Below, piece by piece: positions 1 through 7,813 of a DNA stretch of 49,071 nt. The translations under genes and the position numbers were made by a program. Position 1 is the first letter of the stretch. Each line of letters starts with the position of its first letter. This DNA comes from Micromonospora halophytica. GTDB taxonomy: Bacteria; Actinomycetota; Actinomycetes; Mycobacteriales; Micromonosporaceae. Below the pieces are notes generated by a model. It was not told the DNA's origin, did no database searches, and saw only the letters and a list, made by a program, of their open reading frames with translations. The stretch lies in contig NZ_FMDN01000031.1 of the NCBI RefSeq assembly GCF_900090245.1, positions 1 through 49,071 on the forward strand. The letters are read 5' to 3'.

Positions 1-212
1 AGCCCGTACACCGTCTGCCAGGGTCCGTAGCACTCCGGCACGTCCCGCCACGGCGATCCGACCCTGGTCCGCCACCTGATCCCATCAATGAGCAGCCGTT
101 TACTCCATGTCGGCGGCCGACCCGGCCTCTTGCCCGTGCGCAGCAACGGCTCCAGCGCCGCCCACTGCGCGTCGGTCAGGTCGTGCCGCCTCGTTGCCGC
201 TACGCTGGCCAC
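1..212 (-). CDS. IS5 family transposase, N-terminal fragment (cut by window edge)
   Basis: Reading the minus strand from GTG at 212 gives about 70 codons of a typical IS5-family N-terminus: RRHDLTDAQWAALEPLL, then a GKRPGRPPTWSKR stretch, LIDGIRWR, GSPWRDVP and YGPWQTVYG. This region is the DNA-binding/insertion domain preceding the DDE core, which would lie beyond position 1. No in-frame ATG or GTG exists between 212 and the upstream stop at 279-281, so GTG at 212 is the likely start. Transposition enzyme acting on its own ends; nothing here shows whether it is functional. Confidence 0.85.
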   Translation of the reverse strand, partial: MASVAATRRHDLTDAQWAALEPLLRTGKRPGRPPTWSKRLLIDGIRWRTRVGSPWRDVPECYGPWQTVYG

Positions 213-213
213 G

Positions 214-265
214 AGGTCTCCGGTGTTCAGGTCTTCTTGGTCGAAGAACCATCTACCGGAGACCT
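214..265. repeat. Inverted repeat upstream of IS5 transposase start
   Basis: AGGTCTCCGGT at 214-224 is perfectly repeated in inverse at 255-265, separated by 30 bp that contain a smaller TTCTT/AAGAA pairing. It abuts the transposase GTG start (212), so on the transposase mRNA it would form a hairpin at the start. Such hairpins may shield IS genes from read-through expression; that role is inferred only from position. Confidence 0.5.
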
Positions 266-350
266 CACCGACTATCGATCACCGACACGCCGGATCGATC
301 AAGCCCGGACAGTCAACCCTGCCCACTTCTGAAACACGGCCTAGTGGGCT

Positions 351-386
351 CTGCGCCGCCTCTGCGGAACTTCGGAGGCGGCGCAG
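351..386. terminator. Strong hairpin after DUF397 gene
   Basis: CTGCGCCGCCTC (351-362) pairs perfectly with GAGGCGGCGCAG (375-386) around a 12-nt loop. It lies 10 bp beyond the stop of the minus-strand DUF397 gene and between that gene and the IS5 element, so it likely ends the XRE-DUF397 transcript. It has no clear U tract, which is usual for actinomycete terminators. Confidence 0.6.
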
Positions 387-395
387 GCAATCAGG

Positions 396-602
396 TCAGC
401 AGTTCAGCGTCTCGTCCTTGACGGCCCGGATGAAGGCAGCCCAACTGTTCGGCTCGAAGGCGAGGGTCGGGCCGGTCGGGTCCTTGCTGTCGCGGAGCCC
501 GACGACGCCGGGGAGGTTGTCGGTCACCTCGACGCAGTTGCCGGAGCCGTTGCTGCGGGTGCTCTTGCGCCAGGTCATCGTGGTCTGGTTGACCTCTTCC
601 AC
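396..602 (-). CDS. DUF397 domain protein (BldB-type small partner)
   Basis: Protein of 68 aa with the DUF397 signature TWRKSTRSNGSGNCVEV near the N-terminus, then VGLRDSKDPTGPTLAF and a closing W-AAFIRAVK. The family consists of small proteins encoded next to XRE/DUF5753 regulators in actinomycetes, as in the BldB/WhiJ-type systems, where the small protein is thought to modulate the regulator. Here it starts 13 bp after the regulator stop, so the two are cotranscribed. GTG at 602 has a GAGGA about 9 nt upstream; an in-frame ATG at 578 is an alternative that would give the shorter MTWRKS start common in the family. Confidence 0.9.
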   Translation of the reverse strand: MEEVNQTTMTWRKSTRSNGSGNCVEVTDNLPGVVGLRDSKDPTGPTLAFEPNSWAAFIRAVKDETLNC

Positions 603-615
603 CCGCGCCGTCCTC

Positions 616-1452
616 TCATGGCTCGTCTATCGCCCCCTGGATCAGGTCGCGCGACTTGCGGGCGCTGGCCGCTGTGGCGACCAGGTGCTCGAAGACGCGG
701 CTGTACTCCCTGACCTGTTGGCCTTCGAGGTAGAGGCTACCCGCGCGGGTCTCGACGTAGACGACCCCCGGATCGGCCGGCTCGGGGAAGGTCAGCACGC
801 TGAAGGCGCTGCCCATCGATCCGTACTCGCCTGCGCCGAAGGTCAGGATCTGGATGGTGCGGCCGGGCCGGTCCGCCTCCTCTGCCAGCCGCCGCAACTG
901 TGCCGCGAACGTCGCTGCGCCGCCGACCGGCCGTCGCAGGGCTGCCTCGTCCAGTACCACCCAGAGCTTCGGCGGGGTGTCGGAGTTCTGGCGGCGCATC
1001 CGCAGCTCCACCCGCCGATCGACCTCGTCGCTGGGCGCGTCCGGGTGCTCGGCGCGGATCACGGCGCGGGCGTAGTCGGCGGTCTGGAGCAGCCCGGGAA
1101 TCAGTTGCGGCTCGAAGGCCCGGATCTCGGACGCCTCGGCCTCCAGTCTGACGTAGACCTCGAACCAGTCCGGCAGGACGTCGTCGTACGCCTGCCACCA
1201 GCCGCGCTTGCGGGCGTCGCGAGCCACCTGGACGAGTGCGTCGATCTCCTCGCCCTCGACGCCGTACAGCTCAAGGAGGCCACGGGCGACCGGCGGCATG
1301 ACGGAGACCTGAGCGTTCTCGATGCGGCTGATCGCCGACTTCGAGATGCCCACCTCCTTGGCGGCCTGGTCGGCGGTCATGCCGGTCTGCTCGCGGAGGC
1401 GACGAAGCGCGGCGGCCAGGCGTCGACGTCGGACGGTCGGACTTCCAGTCAT
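616..1452 (-). CDS. XRE-family regulator with DUF5753 domain (WhiJ-like)
   Basis: Protein of 278 aa. A helix-turn-helix lies at about residues 13-65 (TADQAAKEVGISKSAISRIE is the recognition region, about 27-46), followed by the DUF5753 sensor domain from about residue 88 to 270, with its typical FEPQLIPGLLQTADYARAVI segment. These cytoplasmic DNA-binding proteins are abundant in sporulating actinomycetes and pair with DUF397 proteins to repress development-related or local genes. The longer frame upstream of 1452 has no family similarity, so ATG at 1452 was chosen. It heads a two-gene unit with the DUF397 gene. The regulated promoter is probably its own, in 1453-1725. Confidence 0.9.
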   Translation of the reverse strand: MTGSPTVRRRRLAAALRRLREQTGMTADQAAKEVGISKSAISRIENAQVSVMPPVARGLLELYGVEGEEIDALVQVARDARKRGWWQAYDDVLPDWFEVYVRLEAEASEIRAFEPQLIPGLLQTADYARAVIRAEHPDAPSDEVDRRVELRMRRQNSDTPPKLWVVLDEAALRRPVGGAATFAAQLRRLAEEADRPGRTIQILTFGAGEYGSMGSAFSVLTFPEPADPGVVYVETRAGSLYLEGQQVREYSRVFEHLVATAASARKSRDLIQGAIDEP

Positions 1453-1725
1453 GCCGGACAGTGTGGCGGAACCGGACGTGCTTCGCAACGACACACTCTC
1501 GAATCGGGAGTTGCGCAAAGGGTGTAGTTCGCTGCACGATGGGTGAGCGGCTGGATCGTCTGAGCTACCAGAATCGCCGATCCACGCTGCTCGCTGCGCC
1601 CTGCTGCCGTACCGCTGATCGAAGGCTGCGGTGGTAGGTGCCGGGGTGGGTCCGTCGGTGCGGGGCGGGCCGGTGGGCCTGCCCCTTCCACAGTTCGATC
1701 TCGACGGTGAGAGGCAGGTCCTGTC

Positions 1726-2040
1726 ATGCGCGTCTTTTTCCGGCGTGCCCGGCGTCGCCAGCGGTCGGTCCTCGGGCCGACCTGCTACCGCTCGGCGGCC
1801 TATCATCCGCTGCGGCCCTGGCAGGTGCGCGAGCGCCGGTTCCGGCCCACCCCGCTCGGTCGGCGTGGGCTCGACCCGGGTGAGGTGGAGGAGTTCCTCG
1901 ATCGGGTGGCCGGGGACCTGGCCGTCGTCTACGACGCGCTCGCCCAGAGTCGCCGGGAGACCGAGCGGGTCGAGGACGCGCTGCGCCGTTGGCAGTCGGA
2001 GCAGGCCCGGGCCCGCAACGAGCGGGGGTGCGAGCGGTGA
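1726..2040 (+). CDS. DivIVA-domain-like protein
   Basis: Protein of 104 aa with a basic N-terminus. Residues about 37-100 read RRFRPTPLGRRGLDPGEVEEFLDRVAGDL and then a heptad-rich helix, the pattern of DivIVA N-terminal domains (F-x-G-Y-x-x-EV-D-x-FL in the classic form). DivIVA proteins organise polar growth and recruit partners at curved membranes; this short form has only the lipid-binding/coiled-coil start and no long C-terminal coiled coil, so it is more likely an accessory protein than the main polarity factor. ATG at 1726 has GAGAGG upstream. Its stop overlaps the next gene by 4 bp (GTGA), so they form one transcript. Confidence 0.75.
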   Translation: MRVFFRRARRRQRSVLGPTCYRSAAYHPLRPWQVRERRFRPTPLGRRGLDPGEVEEFLDRVAGDLAVVYDALAQSRRETERVEDALRRWQSEQARARNERGCER

Positions 2041-2291
2041 GCGGGCGGTGGGTCATCCACCTGCCGGTGGTCGCCAACGACCTGCTCTCCGCGCAGCGGC
2101 TGGCCCGGGTGGTGGCGCACTGGACGCACGTCCTGCCGCAGACCGAGCCGGGCGGCACCACCGTCTCGGCCGAGGACGACCAGAACGTACGCCACTGGGC
2201 CTTCTGTGACCGGATGATGCCCGGGGGCCTGCGCTGCCTGCTGCGACCCGAGCACGACGGCGCGTGTTCCCGGCGTTTCCGCTGGCGGTGA
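2037..2291 (+). CDS. Small hypothetical protein coupled to DivIVA-like gene
   Basis: Protein of 84 aa (VSGRWVIHLPVVANDLLSAQ at the start). I do not recognise the family. It has two Cys (in WAFCDRMM and GLRCLLRPEHDG) with nearby His residues, which could bind a metal, and a basic C-terminus. The GTG start at 2037 overlaps the stop of the DivIVA-like gene (GTGA), and this coupling is the main reason for the start choice; a longer frame from 1989 would overlap by 52 bp. Translational coupling suggests joint action with the DivIVA-like protein. Confidence 0.65.
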   Translation: MSGRWVIHLPVVANDLLSAQRLARVVAHWTHVLPQTEPGGTTVSAEDDQNVRHWAFCDRMMPGGLRCLLRPEHDGACSRRFRWR

Positions 2292-2533
2292 CCGCGGCAC
2301 GGGTCCGCACTCTGTGCGGGGGCGGCTCACTGATCGGCATCCGCAAAGGTCGCGGCTATGACGATCGCGCCATGGCCGAGCGTCGCGAGCGCTCTCCGTC
2401 ATGATTTCGTTACGCTGAAACACCATCCTCGGTCATTGATATTCATCACCCTCGTTTGCCTGTTTTCTGCCTTGTTGTACGTGAAGCCGCCCTCGTAACC
2501 TGAGCGCGCTCGGGTTCGACGGGGGAGCGGCGA

Positions 2534-4411
2534 ATGAAACTGCAGATCCGGCTTCTGGGCAGCATGGAGCTGTGCGTGGACGACCAGGTCGTCACGCCGG
2601 GCGCGGCCAAGCGGCGGGCCCTCCTCGCCGGCCTGGCGATAGAGGCGAACCAGGCGGTCTCTCTGCAACAGTTGACCGGCATGGTGTGGTCCGACGCTCC
2701 GCCGGCATCAGCGGTGGCGAACCTGCGTTCCCACGCCGCCGGCCTGCGCCGGGCGTTGGGCGACCGGGTGGTCTCCCGCCCCAACGCGTACGAGCTGCGG
2801 TTGGCGCCGCACGAGCTGGACGTCACCGAGTTCCACCGGTTGGCGGGAGAGGGGCGAGCCCTGCTCACCACGGCCGACCCCGCCAGCGCCGTCACCACCC
2901 TCACCGCGGCGCTCTCGCATTGGCGCGGGGCTTCGGGTGACGGACTGCCTCGGGGCACCGCGCTGGACAGCCGGTGGGCGAGCCTCGACGAGCAGCGGCT
3001 CCAGGTGTTCGAGGAACTCGCCGAGGCGCGGCTGGCCGCTGGCGAGCACGGGCAGCTCCTGCCGCAGCTCCGCGTACACCTTGCCGCGCACCCGCTGCGC
3101 GAGCGGGCCTGGGGGCAGCTCATGCTCGCTCTCTACCGCTGCGGGGACGTCCCGGCGGCGCTGACGGTGTATCGGGACGCCCGGACCGTCCTGGACGAGG
3201 AGCTCGGCATCGAGCCGGGCGAGGACCTGGCCAACCTGCACCGCGCGATGCTGGACCGGGCTGCGGACCTGGCGTACACCCCGCCGGCCGTCCCGGTCAC
3301 GACGACGACCGTGCCGCCCGCGCCGCCGGGCGACGCGCTGACCCCTGCGGCGCTGCCCACCGGGAGCGTCGGCTGGACCGTCCCCCGCGAGCTGCCGGCG
3401 GACCTGGTCACCTACGTCGGCCGCGCCCGGGAGACCGCCGCCGTGGTCACGGCCCTCAGCGGTACGTCGCCGGCGACGGTGGTCGTCACCGGCGCCTTCG
3501 GCAGCGGCAAGACCGCCCTGGCGGTACGCGCCGCGCACACCGTCGCGAGCGCCTTTCCGGACGGGCAGGTCTTCGTCGACCTCGGCCACCAGCGCTCCGC
3601 AAGCCCGGGCGAGGTGCTGGCGCGGGTGCTGCGTGCGCTCGGGGTCGCCCCCGCCGGCGTACCGGAGAGCACCGACGAGCGGGCCGGTTGGTTCCGGTCG
3701 CTGGTCGCCGGACGACGGTTGCTGTTGGTCGTCGACGGTGTCACCCGGGCCGCCCAGGTGCGACCGCTGCTCCCGGCCGGGCCCGGGCCGGCCCTCCTGG
3801 TGGTCGGCCAGTCCCGGCTGAGCAGCCTGGACGGCGTACGGCAGGTGACGCTGTGTCCGCTGGCTGCCGCCGAGGCGCGTGAACTGCTCGGCACGCTCGC
3901 CGGCCCGCAGCGGCTGGTCGCCGACGCGTCGGCCACCGCTGAACTGGTCCGTCTCTGCGCCGGTTCGGTGCTCGCCCTGCGCATCGCCGGCATGCGTCTG
4001 GCGGCCCGGCCGGACAGGTCGGTGCAGGCCATGATCGATCAGCTCGCCGACGGGCGGGAGCAGTTGGACCTGCTGGACTACGAGGACCTGTCGGTGCGGG
4101 CCAGCCTTGCGACCGTCGTGGCTGCGGTCCGTGCCGAGGACGAGGTGGCCGGGCAGCTCCTGACGCTGCTCGGCGCGGCCCCCGACGCCCCGCTCCAGCC
4201 CGACCGGGCGGCCCGGCAGCTCGGCGTATCTGCCCCGCGGCTGCGTCGCGCCCTGGACGATCTGGTCGAAACGCACCTGGTCCGCCGCGACGAGCCCGGC
4301 CGGTACCGGCTGCCCGGGCTGGTCCGCGAGTACGCCGCGGAACTGACCGCGGCGTCGCCCGCTGCGGCGCAGCTGTTGACCGGTCGGCCGGTGGCTCCAC
4401 GGGCAGCCTGA
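2534..4411 (+). CDS. SARP/AfsR-type transcriptional regulator (wHTH-BTAD-NTPase)
   Basis: Protein of 625 aa. Residues 1-95 form an OmpR-type winged helix (LQIRLLGSMEL at the start, KRRALLAGLAI in the core), 95-245 the BTAD bacterial activator domain (ending EELGIEPGEDLANLHRAML), then a Pro/Thr linker (250-275) and a P-loop NTPase domain with Walker A GAFGSGKT (320-327) and Walker B LLLVVDGV (396-403), closing with a helical arm. It lacks the C-terminal TPRs of full-length AfsR. SARPs activate secondary-metabolite and developmental genes by binding direct repeats. No biosynthetic cluster adjoins it, so the target is unknown. The upstream region (about 2399-2480) is much more AT-rich than its surroundings and likely holds the promoter. 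Confidence 0.9.
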   Translation: MKLQIRLLGSMELCVDDQVVTPGAAKRRALLAGLAIEANQAVSLQQLTGMVWSDAPPASAVANLRSHAAGLRRALGDRVVSRPNAYELRLAPHELDVTEFHRLAGEGRALLTTADPASAVTTLTAALSHWRGASGDGLPRGTALDSRWASLDEQRLQVFEELAEARLAAGEHGQLLPQLRVHLAAHPLRERAWGQLMLALYRCGDVPAALTVYRDARTVLDEELGIEPGEDLANLHRAMLDRAADLAYTPPAVPVTTTTVPPAPPGDALTPAALPTGSVGWTVPRELPADLVTYVGRARETAAVVTALSGTSPATVVVTGAFGSGKTALAVRAAHTVASAFPDGQVFVDLGHQRSASPGEVLARVLRALGVAPAGVPESTDERAGWFRSLVAGRRLLLVVDGVTRAAQVRPLLPAGPGPALLVVGQSRLSSLDGVRQVTLCPLAAAEARELLGTLAGPQRLVADASATAELVRLCAGSVLALRIAGMRLAARPDRSVQAMIDQLADGREQLDLLDYEDLSVRASLATVVAAVRAEDEVAGQLLTLLGAAPDAPLQPDRAARQLGVSAPRLRRALDDLVETHLVRRDEPGRYRLPGLVREYAAELTAASPAAAQLLTGRPVAPRAA

Positions 4412-4436
4412 CCGGCTGCCGCCCGGTGCGTCGGTG

Positions 4437-4712
4437 TCAGGAGACCTCGCCCCGGACGATCGCCACCGCCACCCGGCAGAACTCGTCCATGTCCGGGCTG
4501 AATCCGGCGGCGATGTCGGGGTGCAGGCCCGAGCGGGTCTCGTCCAGCAACCGCTGGCAGACCTGCTCGACCGGCTCGCCGGCGTAGCTGGCGCGGACCC
4601 GGTCCGTGGCCGCCTGCAAAGCCGAGGTCAGCTGGTCCTCCAGCGGGACGCGCAGCTTCTGCTGCACAGGGTCGAGCCCGCGAGGGTCCAACGTGACATG
4701 TGGCTCCGACAT
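4437..4712 (-). CDS. Small hypothetical protein, 91 aa
   Basis: MSEPHVTLDPRGLDPVQQKL at the start, then a mostly helical acidic protein ending in VAVAIVRGEVS. I do not recognise the family. ATG at 4712 is preceded by AAGGGAG about 7 nt away, a good ribosome binding site, so I prefer it to upstream in-frame codons. It converges on the SARP gene with only 25 bp between stops and lies 47 bp downstream of the RusA-like gene on the same strand, so the two are probably cotranscribed. Cytoplasmic; no signal peptide or membrane segment. Confidence 0.75.
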   Translation of the reverse strand: MSEPHVTLDPRGLDPVQQKLRVPLEDQLTSALQAATDRVRASYAGEPVEQVCQRLLDETRSGLHPDIAAGFSPDMDEFCRVAVAIVRGEVS

Positions 4713-4759
4713 CGGCGCTCCCTTCGTCGGCGTCCGCGATACCCGATCGCGGGCGACGG

Positions 4760-5191
4760 TCAAACCGCGACCGGTACGGCGGCCACCCGCACCTGGTACG
4801 AGAAGTCCTCCGCGGGCTCCTCGATGTACGACAGCCGCCGGATCTGCCGGTCGTCGTCGTAGAGCGCGACGTCGACCAGGACGCCGAGGTGGGCCAGCCC
4901 GATGTTGGCGACCCGCTTCTTGTCCTGGAGCACCGCGCACACCCCGCCGAGCAGGGTGCTGGCGTCCGAGGTGCGGTGCCCCGGCGGGCAGCGCAGGGTC
5001 AGGTCGACCTCGACCGGCCCGGACAGCGGCGTCCAGCCGGTGCGCTGGGCCGCGGCGCAGGCCGCCTGGAGCAGGGCGCGGACCCTCGTCGCCTGCCGGT
5101 GCCCGGCGGCGAAGATGGACAGCGCCTCGGTCTTGACCGGTGGCAGGCCGCTCACCTCGAACGTCAGGGCGAGAGCGCGGGTGTCCTGCAC
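4760..5191 (-). CDS. RusA-fold-like protein (possible structure-specific nuclease relative)
   Basis: Protein of 143 aa. The layout matches RusA-type Holliday junction resolvases: FEVSGLPPVK at the start, a variable middle, GPVEVDLTLRCPP at about 58-70, an Asp at 76 followed by a helix (about 77-90), then a short DDD (112-114) before RQIRRLSYIEE and a final beta strand FSYQVRV. In RusA the active site uses two Asp in a D-x-D before the helix and one in the DD-x-x-I strand; here only one Asp remains in the first motif, so activity is doubtful. GTG at 5191 has a strong GAGGAGGTG site 6 nt upstream. Family assignment is by eye. Confidence 0.5.
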   Translation of the reverse strand: MQDTRALALTFEVSGLPPVKTEALSIFAAGHRQATRVRALLQAACAAAQRTGWTPLSGPVEVDLTLRCPPGHRTSDASTLLGGVCAVLQDKKRVANIGLAHLGVLVDVALYDDDRQIRRLSYIEEPAEDFSYQVRVAAVPVAV

Positions 5192-5397
5192 GACGGCACC
5201 TCCTCGTTGGAGACGATCCTGCCCAACCGGTGGACCGACGGTGGCAGTTCGCGCGAGAACCAACCGATCGGGCGGGCGGGGGTCGGCCGGAGGCGTATCG
5301 ACTTCGACGGCGACGCGCTGGCGGGGGAGCTCACCTGACGCTAGTCCACCGGGCGGGCGCAGGGTAACCCCGTCGCGTCCACCTGACGGGACGCCGG

Positions 5398-6102
5398 TCA
5401 GATCGTGGGGCGCGGGCGGAAGGCGCAGAACTCGTTGCCCTCCGGGTCGGCCAGCACCCACCAGCCGATCCGCTCGTCCGGCTCGCGCAGCAGCGTCGCG
5501 CCGGCCGAGATCAGCGCGGTGACGTCCGGCCCGGTCAGCTCGACGTCCCAGTGCACCCGGTTCTTCACCCGCTTGCGCTCCGGCACCGGGTCGAACACCC
5601 AGCGCTCCCAGGGAAAGCCGGCGGCGCCGGTGACCGACGCGCGCCCCTCTTCGGCGGTCTCCACCGAGCCACCGGTCACGCCGGCCCACCACCTCGCCTG
5701 GGCGACGGGGTCGGCGCTCTCCACCACCAGGCGGAAGACGCCGGGCCGGGCGTCCTCGCGGCGGGCGAAGGCGCAGAACTGGTTGCCCTCCGGGTCGACC
5801 AGGACCCACCAGTCGATCTCGGTGTCCGGCTCGCGGACCAGTCGCGCGCCGGCGGCCGACAGCCCCTGCGGACCGCTGTCGGCCAACCGGAGGTCCAGGT
5901 GCACCCGGGTCCTACCGGTCCGGGGCTCGGGCACCCGGTTCACCCAGATCGACTCGGCGGACGAGCGGGCGGCGCGCGGGTCGATCCGGGCGTCCCCGTC
6001 GCCGGTGTCGACGAGGTCGCCGTCGAGCAGGTGGGCCCAGAACCCGCCGAGCGCGCGGGGGTCGGCGGCGTCCATGCACAGGTCCTTGAAGCGCGCGATC
6101 AC
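5398..6102 (-). CDS. Tandem VOC (glyoxalase-fold) domain protein
   Basis: Protein of 234 aa made of two similar VOC halves of about 115 aa. Each half ends with nearly the same block: IDWWVLVDPEGNQFCAF and IGWWVLADPEGNEFCAF, preceded by GARLVREPD or GATLLREPD. Each half begins with a segment like MDAADPRALGGFWAHLL or VESADPVAQARWWAGV. VOC pairs fold into metal-binding barrels used in dioxygenases, isomerases and resistance proteins; the substrate cannot be told. GTG at 6102 was chosen because no in-frame ATG lies close and homology starts there; GATGAGG lies just upstream. Alone on its strand. Confidence 0.85.
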   Translation of the reverse strand: MIARFKDLCMDAADPRALGGFWAHLLDGDLVDTGDGDARIDPRAARSSAESIWVNRVPEPRTGRTRVHLDLRLADSGPQGLSAAGARLVREPDTEIDWWVLVDPEGNQFCAFARREDARPGVFRLVVESADPVAQARWWAGVTGGSVETAEEGRASVTGAAGFPWERWVFDPVPERKRVKNRVHWDVELTGPDVTALISAGATLLREPDERIGWWVLADPEGNEFCAFRPRPTI

Positions 6103-6470
6103 CGCCTCATCATGCCGGCCGGGGACGCCGCCGCGCCGTCCCGCGCGAACCGGCCCGCCGCACGCACCGTCCCTCGGAGCCCCGGGTCTCGACCCTTGGC
6201 CCGGCTCCCGACCCTCGGGTCCGACCCCGGCCTCCGCCGCCCGGTGGTGATCCTCCGATGACCCACCGCTCGGCGGTGATCCACACCGCAGCGGCGACTG
6301 TCGGTCCGGTCTCGTGTCGCCAGGTTTCGCGACTTCGCAGGTCGGGCAGTGTAGGCGCACGAAACGTCCGGGCCAGGGATTTCCGCAACCTGATCCTCCC
6401 GGAAACGTTCCGCCGTGCGCCGGGGCGCGGGTGACTCCCCCGGTCCATCGCCGAGGAGAGGGGCAGGGCG
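6103..6470. promoter_or_regulatory. Divergent control region between VOC gene and sugar ABC operon
   Basis: Gene-free stretch of 368 bp. Two similar elements occur, GAAACGTCCG at 6361-6370 and GAAACGTTCC at 6402-6411, the second part of the near-palindrome CGGAAACGTTCCG with a central CG as in LacI-family operators. A short inverted repeat, GCGGTG/CACCGC, lies near 6272-6288. The position upstream of a sugar importer fits control by a LacI-type repressor encoded elsewhere. No regulator gene is in the window for it. Confidence 0.35.
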
Positions 6471-7760
6471 ATGACGAGGCACCCCGAAACGACTCGACAT
6501 CGGCGCCGGCCGGCTGTGCGGGTCGGCGCTGCCGCGGCCGCGCTGGCGTTGCTGGCGCCACTGGCCGCGTGCGGCTCCGGTGACGAGGGCGGCACGCCCA
6601 CCATCAACCTGTACTACCCGCCCGAGCAGAACCTGCAGAAGGTGGTCGACGACTGCAACGCCCAGGCGCAGGGCCGCTACGAGATCGCCTACCGGGTGCT
6701 GCCCCGGCAGGCCGACGACCAGCGGGTGCAGCTGGTCCGCCGACTCGCCGCCGAGGACAGCGGCATGGACGTGCTCGGCCTGGACGTCACCTGGACCCAG
6801 GAGTTCGCCAGCGCGGACTGGATCCGCGAGTGGACCGGCCAGGACAAGGCCGAGGTGGAACAGGGGACGCTCACCGGCCCGCTGGACACCGCCCGTTATG
6901 AGGGCCGGCCCTACGGCGCACCGAAGAACACAAACGTCCAGCTGCTCTGGTACCGCACCGACCTGGTGCCGGAGCCGCCGAAGACCTGGGACGACATGAT
7001 CAAGGCCGCCCAGGACCTCAAGGGGCAGGGCAAGCCGTACCAGGTGCTCACCATGGGTGCCCAGTACGAGGGCCTGGTCGTCCTCTACAACACCCTGGCC
7101 GAGAGCGCCGGCGGGAAGATCCTCAGCGACGACGGCAAGCAGGCCGTCATGGACGCCGGCACCGTGAAGGCGCTCGACCAGCTCAAGCGCTTCGCCACGT
7201 CGGGCGTGACGTCGCCGTCGTTCAGCAACGCCACCGAGGACCCGGTCCGGCTGGAGTTCCAGTCCGGCGACGGCGCCTTCCAGGTCAACTGGCCCTTCGT
7301 CTACCCGGCGTTGCAGGAGGCCGACCCGGCACTGGCCGAGAAGGTCAAGTGGGCGCGGGTGCCGGGCATCGACCCGAACACCCCGAGCAAGGTCACCATC
7401 GGCGGAGTCAACCTGGCCGTCAGCGCCTACTCGAAGCACCCGACGGAATCCTTCGAGGCGGCCAGGTGTATCCGCAACGAGAAGAACCAGAAGTTCTCCG
7501 CGATCAACGACGGCGTGCCGCCGACCATCGAGAAGGTCTACGACGACCCGGAGATGACCGAGGCGTACCCGATGAAGGAGACCATCCTGGAGGAGCTGAA
7601 GGACCCGGCGGTCCGGCCGCTGACCCCGGCGTACCAGAGCATCTCCACGGTGATGTCGGCGATCCTGTCGCCGCCCTCGGCGATCGAGCCGGAGCGGACC
7701 GCCGACGAACTGCGTCAGGCCATCGCCGACGCGCTGGAGTCGAAGGGGGTCCTGCCGTGA
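6471..7760 (+). CDS. Sugar ABC transporter substrate-binding lipoprotein
   Basis: Protein of 429 aa with a lipoprotein signal: basic start, hydrophobic stretch and lipobox LAAC at 31-34, so Cys34 would be lipidated and anchored to the outer face of the membrane. The body has the family-1 extracellular solute-binding pattern, with NTNVQLLWYRTDL near residue 155 and GDGAFQVNWPFVYPAL near 265. Overall closest, by eye, to the LpqY/ThuE trehalose- or maltose-type binders. It is the first gene of an importer operon (lipoprotein, two permeases, ATPase). The preceding GAGGAGAGGGGCAGGGCG is a good ribosome binding site for ATG 6471. Confidence 0.9.
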   Translation: MTRHPETTRHRRRPAVRVGAAAAALALLAPLAACGSGDEGGTPTINLYYPPEQNLQKVVDDCNAQAQGRYEIAYRVLPRQADDQRVQLVRRLAAEDSGMDVLGLDVTWTQEFASADWIREWTGQDKAEVEQGTLTGPLDTARYEGRPYGAPKNTNVQLLWYRTDLVPEPPKTWDDMIKAAQDLKGQGKPYQVLTMGAQYEGLVVLYNTLAESAGGKILSDDGKQAVMDAGTVKALDQLKRFATSGVTSPSFSNATEDPVRLEFQSGDGAFQVNWPFVYPALQEADPALAEKVKWARVPGIDPNTPSKVTIGGVNLAVSAYSKHPTESFEAARCIRNEKNQKFSAINDGVPPTIEKVYDDPEMTEAYPMKETILEELKDPAVRPLTPAYQSISTVMSAILSPPSAIEPERTADELRQAIADALESKGVLP

Positions 7761-7813
7761 CCACGCCGACCCACCGCCCCGTGCCGGGCGACCGCCCGGA
7801 GGTGACCGGATGA
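7757..7813 (+). CDS. Possible 18-codon coupling mini-ORF between lipoprotein and permease
   Basis: GTG at 7757 overlaps the TGA of the binding-protein gene (GTGA), and this frame ends in a TGA that overlaps the ATG of the permease (ATGA at 7810-7813). The product would be only VTTPTHRPVPGDRPEVTG. It may serve only to carry ribosomes across the 50-bp gap and couple translation of the permease to the binding protein. It may also be chance. Confidence 0.3.
   Translation: MTTPTHRPVPGDRPEVTG

Larger units (their letters stand above)
1..345 (-). mobile_element. IS5-type insertion sequence, 5' end only (runs off left edge)
   Basis: Holds the start of an IS5-family transposase reading leftward plus about 130 bp of upstream DNA. 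The outer end is probably near 335-345, where the sequence TTCTGAAACACGGCCTAG resembles ends I remember for actinomycete IS5-type elements; this is recall, not alignment, so the boundary is approximate. An 11-bp inverted repeat (214-224 with 255-265) lies just upstream of the start codon. The element sits directly downstream of the DUF397 gene and its terminator-like hairpin. Whether the copy is intact cannot be judged because the rest is outside the window. Confidence 0.65.

Noticed and set aside
88..1527. Plus-strand open frame of 479 codons over the IS5 end, DUF397 and XRE genes
   Set aside because: Antisense shadow of two clear family genes on the minus strand.
2534..6102. Possible biosynthetic gene cluster around the SARP regulator
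   Set aside because: No polyketide, peptide or terpene enzymes nearby; adjoining genes are small unknown, RusA-like and VOC proteins.
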